From Solea solea (Eukaryota; Chordata; Actinopteri; Pleuronectiformes; Soleidae), in NCBI RefSeq assembly GCF_958295425.1, contig NC_081136.1, forward strand, positions 26,543,436 through 26,607,435: a DNA stretch of 64,000 bases, given 5' to 3'. Shown here in pieces: positions 23,813-35,600 of the stretch. The position numbers were made by a program, and so were the translations under genes. A model generated the notes under the pieces. That model made no database searches. It saw only the letters and a list, made by a program, of their open reading frames with translations, and had not been told where the DNA came from. The first letter of the stretch is position 1. Each line of letters begins with the position of its first letter.

Positions 23813-25926
23813 ATTTAAAGCTCTAGTGTGTAACGCCAACAATGCCGTTGTTAGGGTTACATTTATGATCTCTGAGGATTAAGAGGGGAGGATGAGGAGT
23901 ACATGAGGACAGTTGGTGTAACAGAAGAGGACACAAGGGATAGGGCAGGATGGAGGCAGATGATTGGCTGTGGAGACCCCCCAAAAGAAGGAAGTGTAGA
24001 GCTTTCAATTTCTCCTTATCGGTTCACTGTCGTCTCACTGTCTGTCTGACTTTACTAGTGTAGCTGTTATGCTTTTGCATTTCCTCTGTCTGTCGTGATG
24101 TGAGATGGATCACTCTCTGCAGGCAGCACTCTGTATTTAGAGTAGGTGTAGTGGAACAGCCAGTAGGAGGAGCGCCCAACGCTCTCGCCGAACTGCTCCG
24201 TGAGTGGCCAAAGCCTCCTGTCACTCCCGGGAACTTCTCTGTGATCGGATTGGTGAAAAGCCGCCTACAGCGGTTGCGAGGCTGTAAACGGACCACAGAG
24301 GAGATGCAAGCAGTATCATCTCTCTCAGAATAGAAGTTTATGATAGGAATCCTTTAATGATAAACGTTGTGCAGTCGATCAGGAGGAAGCTGTGTTTAAC
24401 GCGGTGACGATCACACACACACACACACACAAAGAGCCCCGTGCAGCCTGTAGTCTGAACTTGACCTTTTTGAGGTTTCCAAGATTACAACACCTCGCCG
24501 TTAGTGTTACAGCCTTTAATATTTTACAGTCTAATCTGTAACTGGAAACTGAACATGGAGGTGTGTTTGGGCGCATGCATATATATGTGTCACATCAGAT
24601 ATCCTTACTGACAGAATGCAAGGGTGCGTGCGTGTGTGTGTGTGTGTGTGTGTGTGAGTGTGCAACCCGACACTCTCGCGCGCTCTATATCTTAATTTAG
24701 CATCAGTTCCCATCAGGTACACCAATTAGCCTCTGAGGAGGTTGGCCAAGCAATTAGATGGGGAGGAAGCTCAAAACACAGTGAAACTAGTGTTTGAGTC
24801 TTGTAAGTTTCATTCGTAAAAGTGCAGTTGAAGTAGGGGGCAATATTTGACATAAATAAGACCCTTGGTATACTTTATATTCTAAATATCCAGCAACAAA
24901 GTGAACAACAGTGAAGGGAAGAGGGCAGTGTTAGCAAACCCGAGTTACAGTTCCCTGTTTTGCTTCTCTGTCCAGGAGAAAACTATCCACACCAGCATCT
25001 TATGGCACTTTTCCCACTATACAGCTTTTCCATTAGCGATAGTTCCCGCTACCTCCTGCTCTGGCAAGGTTCCACGTGAGCGCGTCGTCCGACACAAGAA
25101 TCAAACCGAAACTATGTCGAACTGTAGATGAGTTAAAAAAAGACTTCAAAAATCCTGAAAGCGTGATTTGAACACATCTCCTCTTCAGGCCCTCATTTTC
25201 CTTCTGCTAACGGTTAAGATGTTTTTTTTTAATGATGGGCATCAAGGCTTTTAGTTGAGGCTCAGTATCCAACCAATTATTAGGGTCAGGTTAGGTGTGA
25301 ATGTGAGAGTGATGGATGGATATCACTGAAATGAAATGGTTGCATGTATTTCCTTTTTTCCTAAAATCTGTGAATCCCACGTGTAAGGAGGGAGCAGCGT
25401 TCCCGTGGACACGCGAGAGCGAGAGAGCTTAACTTCACCAATTCAGACAATATCGTGCAAAAACCATTCTTTCTGCAACAGCGATGAATAAACATTCTGA
25501 ATTTATTACAACTCTGATTCATGCCTCTGACTGGCTCCTTCTCCATAGCAACAGCAGAAAGATTTCAAGGGTATTTTAGCTCTTAGAGCTGGATGCTATG
25601 TCAAAAGGGTTGTTAGCGGAAGGAGTTGCGTGATGACAATAGGTAATCTTTTAGTGTAGCTAAAAATGGCCGCTGCAAAAATTGAATTGCTCAACTGCAA
25701 ATGTCACATAGTGTTGCTTTAAGTCAAATTAGAATGAGAAAAGCCCTTTACAGGAGTGTAACGTCTTAAGGATAAATGCATGGATTATTTGTGGATGCAT
25801 TTTCAGCTGCTGATTGCCTGACTTCCTGTCATTGTCCTGATGAAGCGGTGCATTTTCTGTACGTCCAGTGTGACTGACTTGTTGTTCACCCCCTTCTTGT
25901 GCAACTTTCATCGGTGCTGCTGTGAC

Positions 25927-26177
25927 TCTAAAGCTACAGTGTGTATAATTTCAGTTGATTGTCCATTGTGGTCAAATGTAATAACATGGTCCATGAGACC
26001 ATGTCTTCAGAGCTGACCTTGTCTCTGATATAAATATGAAAGGCTAATTCTGGGGGTAAAAAAACCCAACAATAATTCATACAATCAGGCGACTGTAGAA
26101 ACCTAATTACAGAATTATCTCAAGTTTCTTTCAAATTACAGTGACTTCACCTTCATTCTACACACTGGACCTTTAAA
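25927..26177. mobile_element. MITE-like element with TTTAAAGGTCCAGTGTGTA-type ends
   Basis: Begins CTAAAGCTACAGTGTGTATA and ends CTACACACTGGACCTTTAAA, which are imperfect inverted copies about 250 bp apart. No coding capacity. Related single ends occur at 12403-12423, 23814-23837, 35743-35770 and 37706-37731. Confidence 0.55.
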
Positions 26178-26624
26178 CTCTGTGAGGCAGACCCTTAAGA
26201 TCCCACAGGTTTCACCTCAACAGAAGGCGGAGAAGTTAATGCACATTAGAGGGCCTGATAATCTCTGCTCGTCTCTGCGCGGCTGTAATTCCTTGGCCAA
26301 ACACCCAATCAGCCAGCTCGTCTGTTACCCATGAGTCCTGTGTGCAGTGCTGTGCATTAAGTGAGTGAACACGAGGAGCTGAGCTGAGCTGTGTGGACTT
26401 TCTGCTTTCTTGCTCCACAGATATCCAGTTGGCGAGGCGTATTATTGCAGCAGGGCTGAGCTTCCACTGAGCTGGGGATTGCACGAGTGAGTCAGAGTTT
26501 TTGCCGTTCCTCGTCTCACCTGCTGCTGAAAACAAAGCAGCATGATCGACTGACAGTCTGACTGAGTGACTGAGTGACGAGGGAGCCGGAGCAAACAGGG
26601 CCTGTCACAGAGAGTTGAGCAGAA

Positions 26625-26664
26625 ATGGCTCTGCGCAGATCACCCTCCTCTACCTGTGCCACAG
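26625..26664 (+). CDS. ano2: ano2 alternative first coding exon A ([13 protein letters not shown])
   Basis: ATG followed by 13 codons and a strong donor, ACAG/GTGAGT, ending in phase 1. The exon at 30684 needs exactly phase 1 (G/AT TCA TGG). That exon is open for 63 codons to a CAG/GTGACT donor in phase 0, matching 36899. No homolog of this N-terminus is recognised, so it rests on splice signals and phase. Confidence 0.5.
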
Positions 26665-29600
26665 GTGAGTGCCACAGATACCCATAAAGAAAACCCTCCC
26701 GTCTCTCTCTCTCTCTCTCTCTCTGTCTGTCTCCCCCTCTTTTATTTTTCCTGTGTGTGGCATTTCCCTCCTGCATCCTCACCCAACAAAAAAAAGGACA
26801 CACTAGACAGGACCACCGTAGAGTAACCTGCCTATTGTGCCGTCCCTGTTCCCCCTGTGTGTGTGTGTGTGTGCGTCAGCATCCTGTCAACACCAGGCCA
26901 GCCGTCAGCGGGCAGCTCTGTAAGGCAGGCAGGGGATACAGTTGCATGGGAGGCTGCTGTAGTAAAAATATAATAGAGTTGTGTATCCTGTTTCATGCCA
27001 CGATGTTAGAGGTCGCTGTAGGTGTTGCCCTTGTGTGCTTTTGTATAAACCAGAGAGAAGAAGAAAAGAAGTTTATTTTGAGTTCAGGGAACCACTCTCT
27101 TCCGTCACGCGTACACTCACTGTGCCTGGAAATCTCTAAAAACAATGTTATAGATTTTGTTGCGTAGTCTACATTAGTCATAATCTAGATTTCCTCTTCT
27201 TCTTCTTAGTCCAGTAAGTTCCGACAGGCTGTACATTACGAGGTAACTGCTGCTGTAACTTCCAGGGCAAACCCTCGATGAAATGAAGAAGGAAACACTG
27301 TATTTGGCACTACTAGTTAGCGTTAATATTAGTGCAAATGCACAGGGGAACCTAATTAGGCACCGGTTCCCATGGTCCCATGCTGCTTCCTGATGGCATC
27401 AAACTAGGTCTATTGTACTGTAATTGTTCTGATTGAGAGACCCCTAGTGGCAGAAATGACATACTGTGTGTTTAATTTGATAAAGCAGTCAGAGCGCTCT
27501 GCACTGATGCCGCCCTACTGTCCTTATCCCGTCTCATCGCTGGATAATTTGGCCTCAGCGGAGAAGAATTCATGTTTTCAAAGATGACTTTATCGCAGAC
27601 GTGTGCTCCCTTGCAGTAAAGCCTCAGACAGGGATCTCACTGCTGAGAAGAGAGTTATAGCTGAAATAACATGGACACCGCTCAGCTTATAATGCTCACA
27701 AACACCCTGGTGAAGGTGAACCTGCTGTTCAAAAACCAGCTGCGCCTGAGGAGCTCACTTCAGAAGAAGCAGCGCTGCAGTGCGTGAGGCTTTTTAAAGG
27801 GCTGCGTCTCCAGTGAAGACATGGAGAAACAATGCAAATGGACGAGAGCTGACTCTAGACAAGGAGTCACTGGACTCTTCTGAGAAGTCTGAATTTACTC
27901 GTCCCAAAGTCACTATAACACCATCCTTGATAATGAGGGACAACATTTTGGCAGCTTGGTTTCACATGTGGAAAGTTCTACCTTACAGAGGCCCTTTAAA
28001 CATAAAAGTACACTGAGTGTGATGCTTTTACGCAAGAAAAATCACAATTCCAACATTCAATAACTAATTCTACTTATTTAATTCTTCAAAAAACAAACAT
28101 CTAGAATATGTAAATATGCTAAAGTTAAAGCTGCAGTACGTAACATGCTCATTTTAGTATTTGATGCTGTTATTCTGCCTTTGTGTGGCATGTTATTCCT
28201 TGAAATCTGATACAGCTCAGATGAAGTGCATTATTCCATTTTCCCTGTGTTTATTACAAGATATTGCCACTTCTGAGGGACACAAAAGTTGTTAGAAGCC
28301 TTGAAATGGCTTCCATACATCCTGTAAGGCGAGACGAGCCGGAGCTGAGAAAAAGGGATAAAAGCGTCTTTATTAAGTTTTATAAAAGTTGTTCTCTGTC
28401 TCAAGAGCAAGTAAGTAAAAAGTATGATTTCCTTACACAATCACAGACTAACATTCCGTATGATCTGATCAAGAGGAACATTTTGAGGAAACTCGGGAAC
28501 CCATGTCTTCTACTGTAACGAGGGTAAATCTTATTTAAACAAATTTATTATAATTTATAACTGAATTCTAAATTAGAACACTGTTTTGATTTCCTGTGTT
28601 GCGTGTGTTTAATATATTCATACAAGAGGGATTTTCTATATTGAAACTGGCAAGCGTCCATTTCCAGGCGTTGCTCTCTAACCTCCGGGCTTACTGCGCT
28701 GCTGTGAAGTGAGCTGTGAGGCACAGAAACACGAGTGTTGTCATAAAATGTTTTTTTTCCTCTGCCTTGATCCGCTTGAAAGGGAACATTATCAAAACAA
28801 AACCACGCCCCCCTCCTCCACTGCTGACAGATGTCATGGCTATACACCACGTTTGAGTGTCGAACTTCTGCGTGCGTGGATGAAAGAGATTGAAAGATTC
28901 GGTCCGTCTATGGGTCTGAAATGGGAGCACAGCACGTGGCCTGGTGCGTTACTATGGCTACAGCTGTCTGTATCCCTAAAATAACCACACATGCCGCACA
29001 CATGCTAACCTTGTTACAAAAATGACTATCTGTTGCGGCTTCTTCTGACAACATGGAAGTCACAAGGCGAGAGATGGAGACGTCTCTCTTTTGTCACTGC
29101 TGCATGAGGAGGAGAGACGAAGTGTAGGGAGGAATCACAGCGTCAGAGCAACAAGTCATGTGCCGGTGTTTTTGTCTTCCCCGCTGCACGTGTACAGACG
29201 TTTGTGTCCTTTCATTGTGCTCCTCATGTATTCAGGCTAATTGTTGCGAGCGTTTCTATGTGCAGGCTTGTCCTTTTGTAAAGTGCTTTGAGACACGGCT
29301 TGTGATCGACTGACGCACGTACCAATTTGCACAGTTTGAGACAAAGCTCTGCCTCATGAGGGCACTTTGCATATTCGTGAGTTCTCCACCTACAGTGAGT
29401 GCTGACTGAAAATGTTGATTGTCAAATCCAAGAAATGATGCGACTCCACCAGAACCACAAAGAGCCAGTTTTGGAGGGTTAGAGAGGAGAGGTTGTAATG
29501 TACAGTAAATGGGCAAAATCAATGCATTCAGAGTAATACACTACATCTGAATGGTCTGAAAACACAAGCGTGTGGTTAAGCTGCGCTGCTTAATTCAATG

Positions 29601-32600
29601 AAAATACACAGCTCATTGTCAGGGTGGTGTAAAGACAAAAATTCAAAAAGCACCTGCACACCTCCTGCTGTCCCAGACATTATGAGGTACGGGACTATTA
29701 TCTTTTTTAAATGTCATGTAAAATGTCATTTCATGGCCTTTTTAAACCATTTTCATGTGTCAAGGATTCAAACTAAATGTTCAAAGTGGAGGCAAAGGTC
29801 ATTAGCTCTTTTAAGTGCTCAAATCAAAGTGCATTTAATCAAATCAAGCATATTGTGGCATGTCATATTTGTTTTTATATAATCACCTTGAATTCATATT
29901 ATGTGTATCTAGGTAAAATGGGTTAAAGAACCAACAAAACAATTATAAACTATTATAATGTGAACTAGTACAAATTGTCATGTTTTTATGTCGATATAAT
30001 TGATAATAATAAATTAGCAATAGGTTCCTCGCATGAATTTGTGCCAGGAGCTCTAATAATATCCCTTTGTGGTCATTTTTAGTGACGTTACATTCAATTA
30101 TTCAACATTTCACCAAACACATCACCGACTAAAATCACTGCTCTTTCTTTTGTATCTATAAGAATCTCTCGGCCATGAACAAAAAACAAACTAAGCACCC
30201 ACGCTGCTCCAAAACCATTCACTCCCCTACACCTCACCTCGCAGAACAAACAAACAATAGCCAATAGAGTCTTGTCATCTTCTTAATCTCCACTACATAC
30301 AATACTGGTGTCATCATGGCACAGAGGCATAGCAGCACTGAATAATCTCGCTTAATCTGTACAAAGACGTGTTTTTGTTCATTCTGCATGCTTGTCCAAA
30401 GCTGCGCAGGAAAGATGTGAAAAGGCACCCGAGTCAATACGAGTGAATCATCCAAGAAGCTCTTGGTTCTCCGTGTTTCAGTTTTCTGTTGGGTCTCTGG
30501 TGGGGAACATTTTCACAGAGTGAAGTGAACTAAGAGTAAACTGTGGTCTTTACCACCTCCAGCTCCACAAGGCTGAGTTCCTGTGAAACTCTCATCATTT
30601 TTTAGTTTTGCCTAAAAAATGATTCTTCATCACATCTCAGAGGGAAGTTGCCTAATCTAAATGCCATTGTAAATGTCTTTCAGATTCATGGTCCAACAGT
30701 GCCCTTCAAGTGACCAGGGCACTCAGTGAGTCGTCCTCCATTCAAAGCGACGTCCTGTACCACCTGGCCCGGGACGTGTCTGCGACGGGAATGGACCTCA
30801 TGTCCTACAGCACCCTGGAAAATGAAGCATGGAAAGAAGAATCTTGGGCGCCGGAGTCACAGATCCTGTTACAGGTGACTAAAACGGAAGAGAGGCTGCG
30901 TATGGAATAAAAAGTTTAGACTTTAGGGATCACCAGTAGACAAAATATGACATACAGGTAATGTTTCCTGTGCGGGTGATGTATGTCATCACCTTTTTGC
31001 TATTTATATGCTATATAAATGCGCTATATAGAGATACTGATAAAAGTTGAAAATATAGGTTAATGTTAATTTAGGGAATATACTTGATTAAGACTGATGA
31101 CTAGCTGCATGCACCATGATATTGCTGAAGCTATAGCCCTTTAACCATTTAACACCGAGCGTATCGCAGACGACACGTTTGCATTGGCAAAATTCCAACA
31201 GTTTCTGAAAGCTGAGAAGTTGCACGTCAAAGCCAACTTGTGGTAATTACGGTAATGTCACTCGTGCTGTTGCAGGAAGCGGATGAATCAGCATCTTTGA
31301 CACCAGAGTGGAAAGAGTTGGAAAACCGCCTGTACATATAGTTTCCATTTTTTGGCCTGTTTTTGGACAATTGAGCACACAAAATCTGGTGTTCATGGAC
31401 AACTACAGTGTTTTTTCTCCCTAAAATGTTTTTAAATTGTTAATTCACTATTCTAACATGCAGTAACTTGTAAATAACTGCCAGATATTTAACGTTATTC
31501 TGGCAAAAGCATGTAGTCACAGGACAATTTTGTGCTCTTCTATGGTTAAAATAAGCATAAAAAGGTCCAGCCGGACATTTTAAGGCTTAGGTGTTAAAGG
31601 GTTAAAAAGAGACAGGTCATGAGCTGATCAACGTGGAAATATAAAATACATTCACTCAAACGTATTGTAATAATTGATGTCCTTTTTTCCTCTATGCTGT
31701 GCTTTTCTCTTGTCAAATCTTACACACCACCACCTCGCAGTCCTTGAAAAAGTCCCCCCCACATGACTCTTTGCATGACAGCACACAACATGTGACTGGT
31801 CAAGAGTTATAGATCATGAAAGAAGAAGAAAACATGTGTCTGTGGGAGAGAGGAATATAAGTGAAGGGCTATCAGCTCTGCTTCTATACAATTTATAGAA
31901 AGTTGTGATTATAATGTAGCCAATGGGAGGGAAACCACAGGTCTCTCTCAGCGATTGTGTGCAATCTAAGAAAACAAGGCTGGATCCTCTCACCACACTG
32001 TAAAAAAATCTCCTGCTTGCTGTTCAGTCTAGAGAAGAGGGCAAAGATATTTGTAATGGAGCAGTCAGGGAAGTGAAAATGCATTTTGTTCTAGGACAAT
32101 TAGATTTTTTCCCCCCAGTCAGACGACTCAGAACATTTCATTGTTCAAGTCTGACCGTGTCATTAAGACATTAAGAGTGAATGCACAGTGTAACTCTACA
32201 CTCACACGAAGGCAGTGGACGTGTCAAACCCAAACACTGCTCATTGACTTTGTTGAAAGGCATTGTCATTGTCGTTCCTTGGCTTCACTTTGAAGTTGAG
32301 AAATGTCTCAGCAAACAGAAGCATGAGCTCCGGGCCAATCTAATCACATTTAAGCTCAAAAACTTCAATCCGAGCTCTCAGACAAGGCCGTTCTCCCTGG
32401 TGCCAGTGTTTTTGACATTTTGACAGACAAAGTGCTCCTGCCAATGGCGTATATCACGTTGCCATCACTTAAGCAAAATTGCCAAGATACAATATTGACC
32501 GGAGCCAAATCCAGTATTTTTTTTTGTCTGGGACTGAACCTGAATCTGACACAGTTAGAGGAAGCTGAAGTTTACTCTGACTGTCACAGTGGTTCTAGCC

Positions 32601-35600
32601 TTTATTTATACTTACAGCAAATGACAAAAATGATCGTTACATCCAGAATCCGCATGCACATCCAACCACCATGCTTTATTTTGAGTTGTTGTGGAGGGAA
32701 AGGAATAGTCAAAATACTAACCCCGGTTCTAAACAGAAACTCTAGGTCAATCGTTTATCAGTTTCTACTTATTATTATTGTGTACCCCCTGAGCAAGGTA
32801 CCCAATCCCCATTGCTCGTTGTCATTTGGACACTCTCAATTGACTCTAATTGTTGTGTCAGGCTGCACCAAAACAAAGATGCAGATCATTCACTGTGGCG
32901 ACCCCTAGAGAGGGAGAAGCCGAAAGAAAAACAAAGGAACTTATATTACTCATTATACAATTAATTTAATGTTTACACCATATTTTTATTAAAAATATAT
33001 TTAAAAACAAAAAACAACGGCATTTGAATTCAATACATGTTACTCTAAATCACCATGTCAGTTAGTGTGACTGAATCTGACCGGAGTACGACAATCATTT
33101 CTGGATTTTTGTTTGAACCTGGCCCGTCTGGTATCCATGCTGTAATACCATGTTATTACTACACATTGCACGTGATCCGTGCCGGCCCTATGCATTTTAG
33201 AGACCTCGGCGAGATTGTGATGTGTCCAAAGCTATTTTTCATGAAAAAGTGTTTGAATAAGTCAAATTTAATGCATCAGTGCTGCTGACCACAGTGAGAC
33301 TTACACATTGATAAACAACACTATATACTATGGTGGTCAACAGTTAAGTTTACAAAAGTATGGACACTGCAAGCAAAATTTGCAACAAAAAAAAGATAAA
33401 AACTATAGTAATAGTTATAATTGCATAGTAATATGGTAAATTATAAAATGAACAACACACATTACAGATCATTTACACTCTATCTTTTTTTAATGTTCTG
33501 TCTTTCTTTTCCATTGATTATATTATTATATAATAATATTGAAAAAGACCTGAAACTAGTTGAAACTAGACCTGCAACTTCACCATCACTTCAGACAGTG
33601 ACAAAACAACAACAATACCACCTGGAACCACTAGGGGCAGGAGGATTGCCTGTTGCTTCTCTCAGCCTGACGAGCTGATCACATTTAGTGAACCAGAGGG
33701 GCATTTTTTACAGTGTGGCACGCTCCGTGCCAAAAGCGCCGGCGGTGCGCAGAGGCAGCCTCCAGATCACACAGTTGGAGGGAGATGGTATCACCAGCGT
33801 GTGATCCTCAGGCTGCTGCTCTACATGCGCCGCGCAGCCGCTTCATCTTCCTCACTGGACAATGAAGCGTGGCTGCGAGAAGCCGCAGCTCCTCCTGCTC
33901 CGTGGACTAACGGCATTGACCTCCAGTGTCATGTGCGCATGATGGGGACGAAGGTGGTGGTTGTCTGAGTGAAGACATCGCAAACTTTCACCCCTGCTCC
34001 TTTTCATCCCTCTCCTCTTCTTCTTCTTTCTTCTTGTACTGCTACTCTTGTCTGCTTCTCAACAACATGCAGATCTCCCAGAGTGAGGACAAGATCCCGG
34101 TAAGTAGACATTAGCTTTCACCTGCATCCCCTCCATCTGCTTCTCTAGTCCTTGCCTTGAGAAGTGAGGATTTTACAACCCGTTGTAGTAATTGTCAGTA
34201 TACCTCTTGTAGAAACTGTTATATTTAGCTACTGTAATAATAATAATAATAACAATAATAATTATGATAATAATAATAATTATAATAATAATGATAATAA
34301 TAATAACAAAGATAATAATTAACCTACAAGCATGAGAAAAGCTTTCTGGAATCATCCACACCGAACCAAGTGGGAATCTTCTCAGTACAGTTCAAGGACT
34401 CAAGGAGTAAAACATGCAGTGAAATGAGGAGGATGCACAATATCACAAAGTGATACACTTAATATAATTCTAAATTATATCAAATTCTGTACATTCAACT
34501 TCGAATACTGAAACTGAAAAATATTTACAACTTGAATAAATTCACATGCATAAAGTGACGATTTTAAATATTTGAATATATTAAAGTTAGAGTCCTTGGT
34601 GTATGGAGGTCAGATGGCAACCATTGTGTGATCTGTAAAATGTGGCTGTCTGTGGTGAAGAAAGAGCAGACCCTACAATACATTATCTTTATTTGGTGTT
34701 TGTAGAAAAACAGCTAAATATTTCCTATTTAGATTTTAGAATCCTGAGAGGCAACACTGATCAGTGCTAACATTAAACATTTTAAGTGGCTTTAATGCTG
34801 CTTAAATGCTGTGGCTTATTAGTGAAGATCTCTTCTGCTTTTAAAGAATTAATTCTGAAGCATCAATAATGTGAAATGGAACTCATTTTGTGGGTTTGAG
34901 CGTTCTTAATGGTTTGAGTCAAATTAAATGCATCAGCCACAACAGTAAAACTAGTTTTAATGTTGTGACTGTTTAATGTACAGTTTATTGTCTGCACCCA
35001 CAATTGCTGATGGGACCAAATGTGGGTAGAGCCTTGCTGAAGAGATTCAAAATCAATGTCATCCTTGTTGGCACGGCAACTTTATTTGCATAGCACAATT
35101 GAGTGAGTGCAGTGAGGCAACCCAGAGCGCTTTACAGAAAACTACAGTTTTAAAACACAGCAAAGATAACACAACAGCACATGTTGAAAACAATACAAGG
35201 ACCTTGCCGTTGACACAGTTTTGAAATGGTTTCATTCAGGGTTCGAAACTGTGTCAAAACTAAAAAAAGCAACTTCAAATGGGATCAAAACAGTTTTATA
35301 ACATAAAAAAAAAACAATGAAAGGACGTTGCAAGATGTTTTATACCTTTTTTTTACAGGCAGGAAAAAAAAAGCATAACACTTGTTAAACAGGTGAATAT
35401 CTTTTACAAATCCAGTTTAAAATATACCAAAGTATCATAAACATTATGTTGATACAAACAGTATTTCAATCCTTTGCTATTGAAATACTGCAATGATAAT
35501 TTTTTATTTATTGCCCAGCCCTTTGCTCCCCCCAACAGTTCCGATGTTAAACAGTCTGTGTCCACTCACACAGTCAACAGAAAAGGTCTAATTAGTGTAA

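Larger units (their letters stand above)
20836..26500. other. Intergenic region between pik3cg and the anoctamin gene
   Basis: No exon series is recognisable on either strand. Contents: (TG)n runs near 22600, 22848 and 24636; a (CA)n run at 24413; copies of a dispersed sequence with CAGTGTGATTGACAG (21909); a SINE tail fragment (23690-23812); and MITE-like ends (23814, 25927-26177). Short open frames here have no family features. Confidence 0.55.

Noticed and set aside
24024..24333. Overlapping frames of 90 and 77 codons on opposite strands
   Set aside because: No splice context, family motif or promoter; probably repeat or chance.
34173..34361. Isoleucine-rich antisense open frame
   Set aside because: Translation of the (AAT)n microsatellite.
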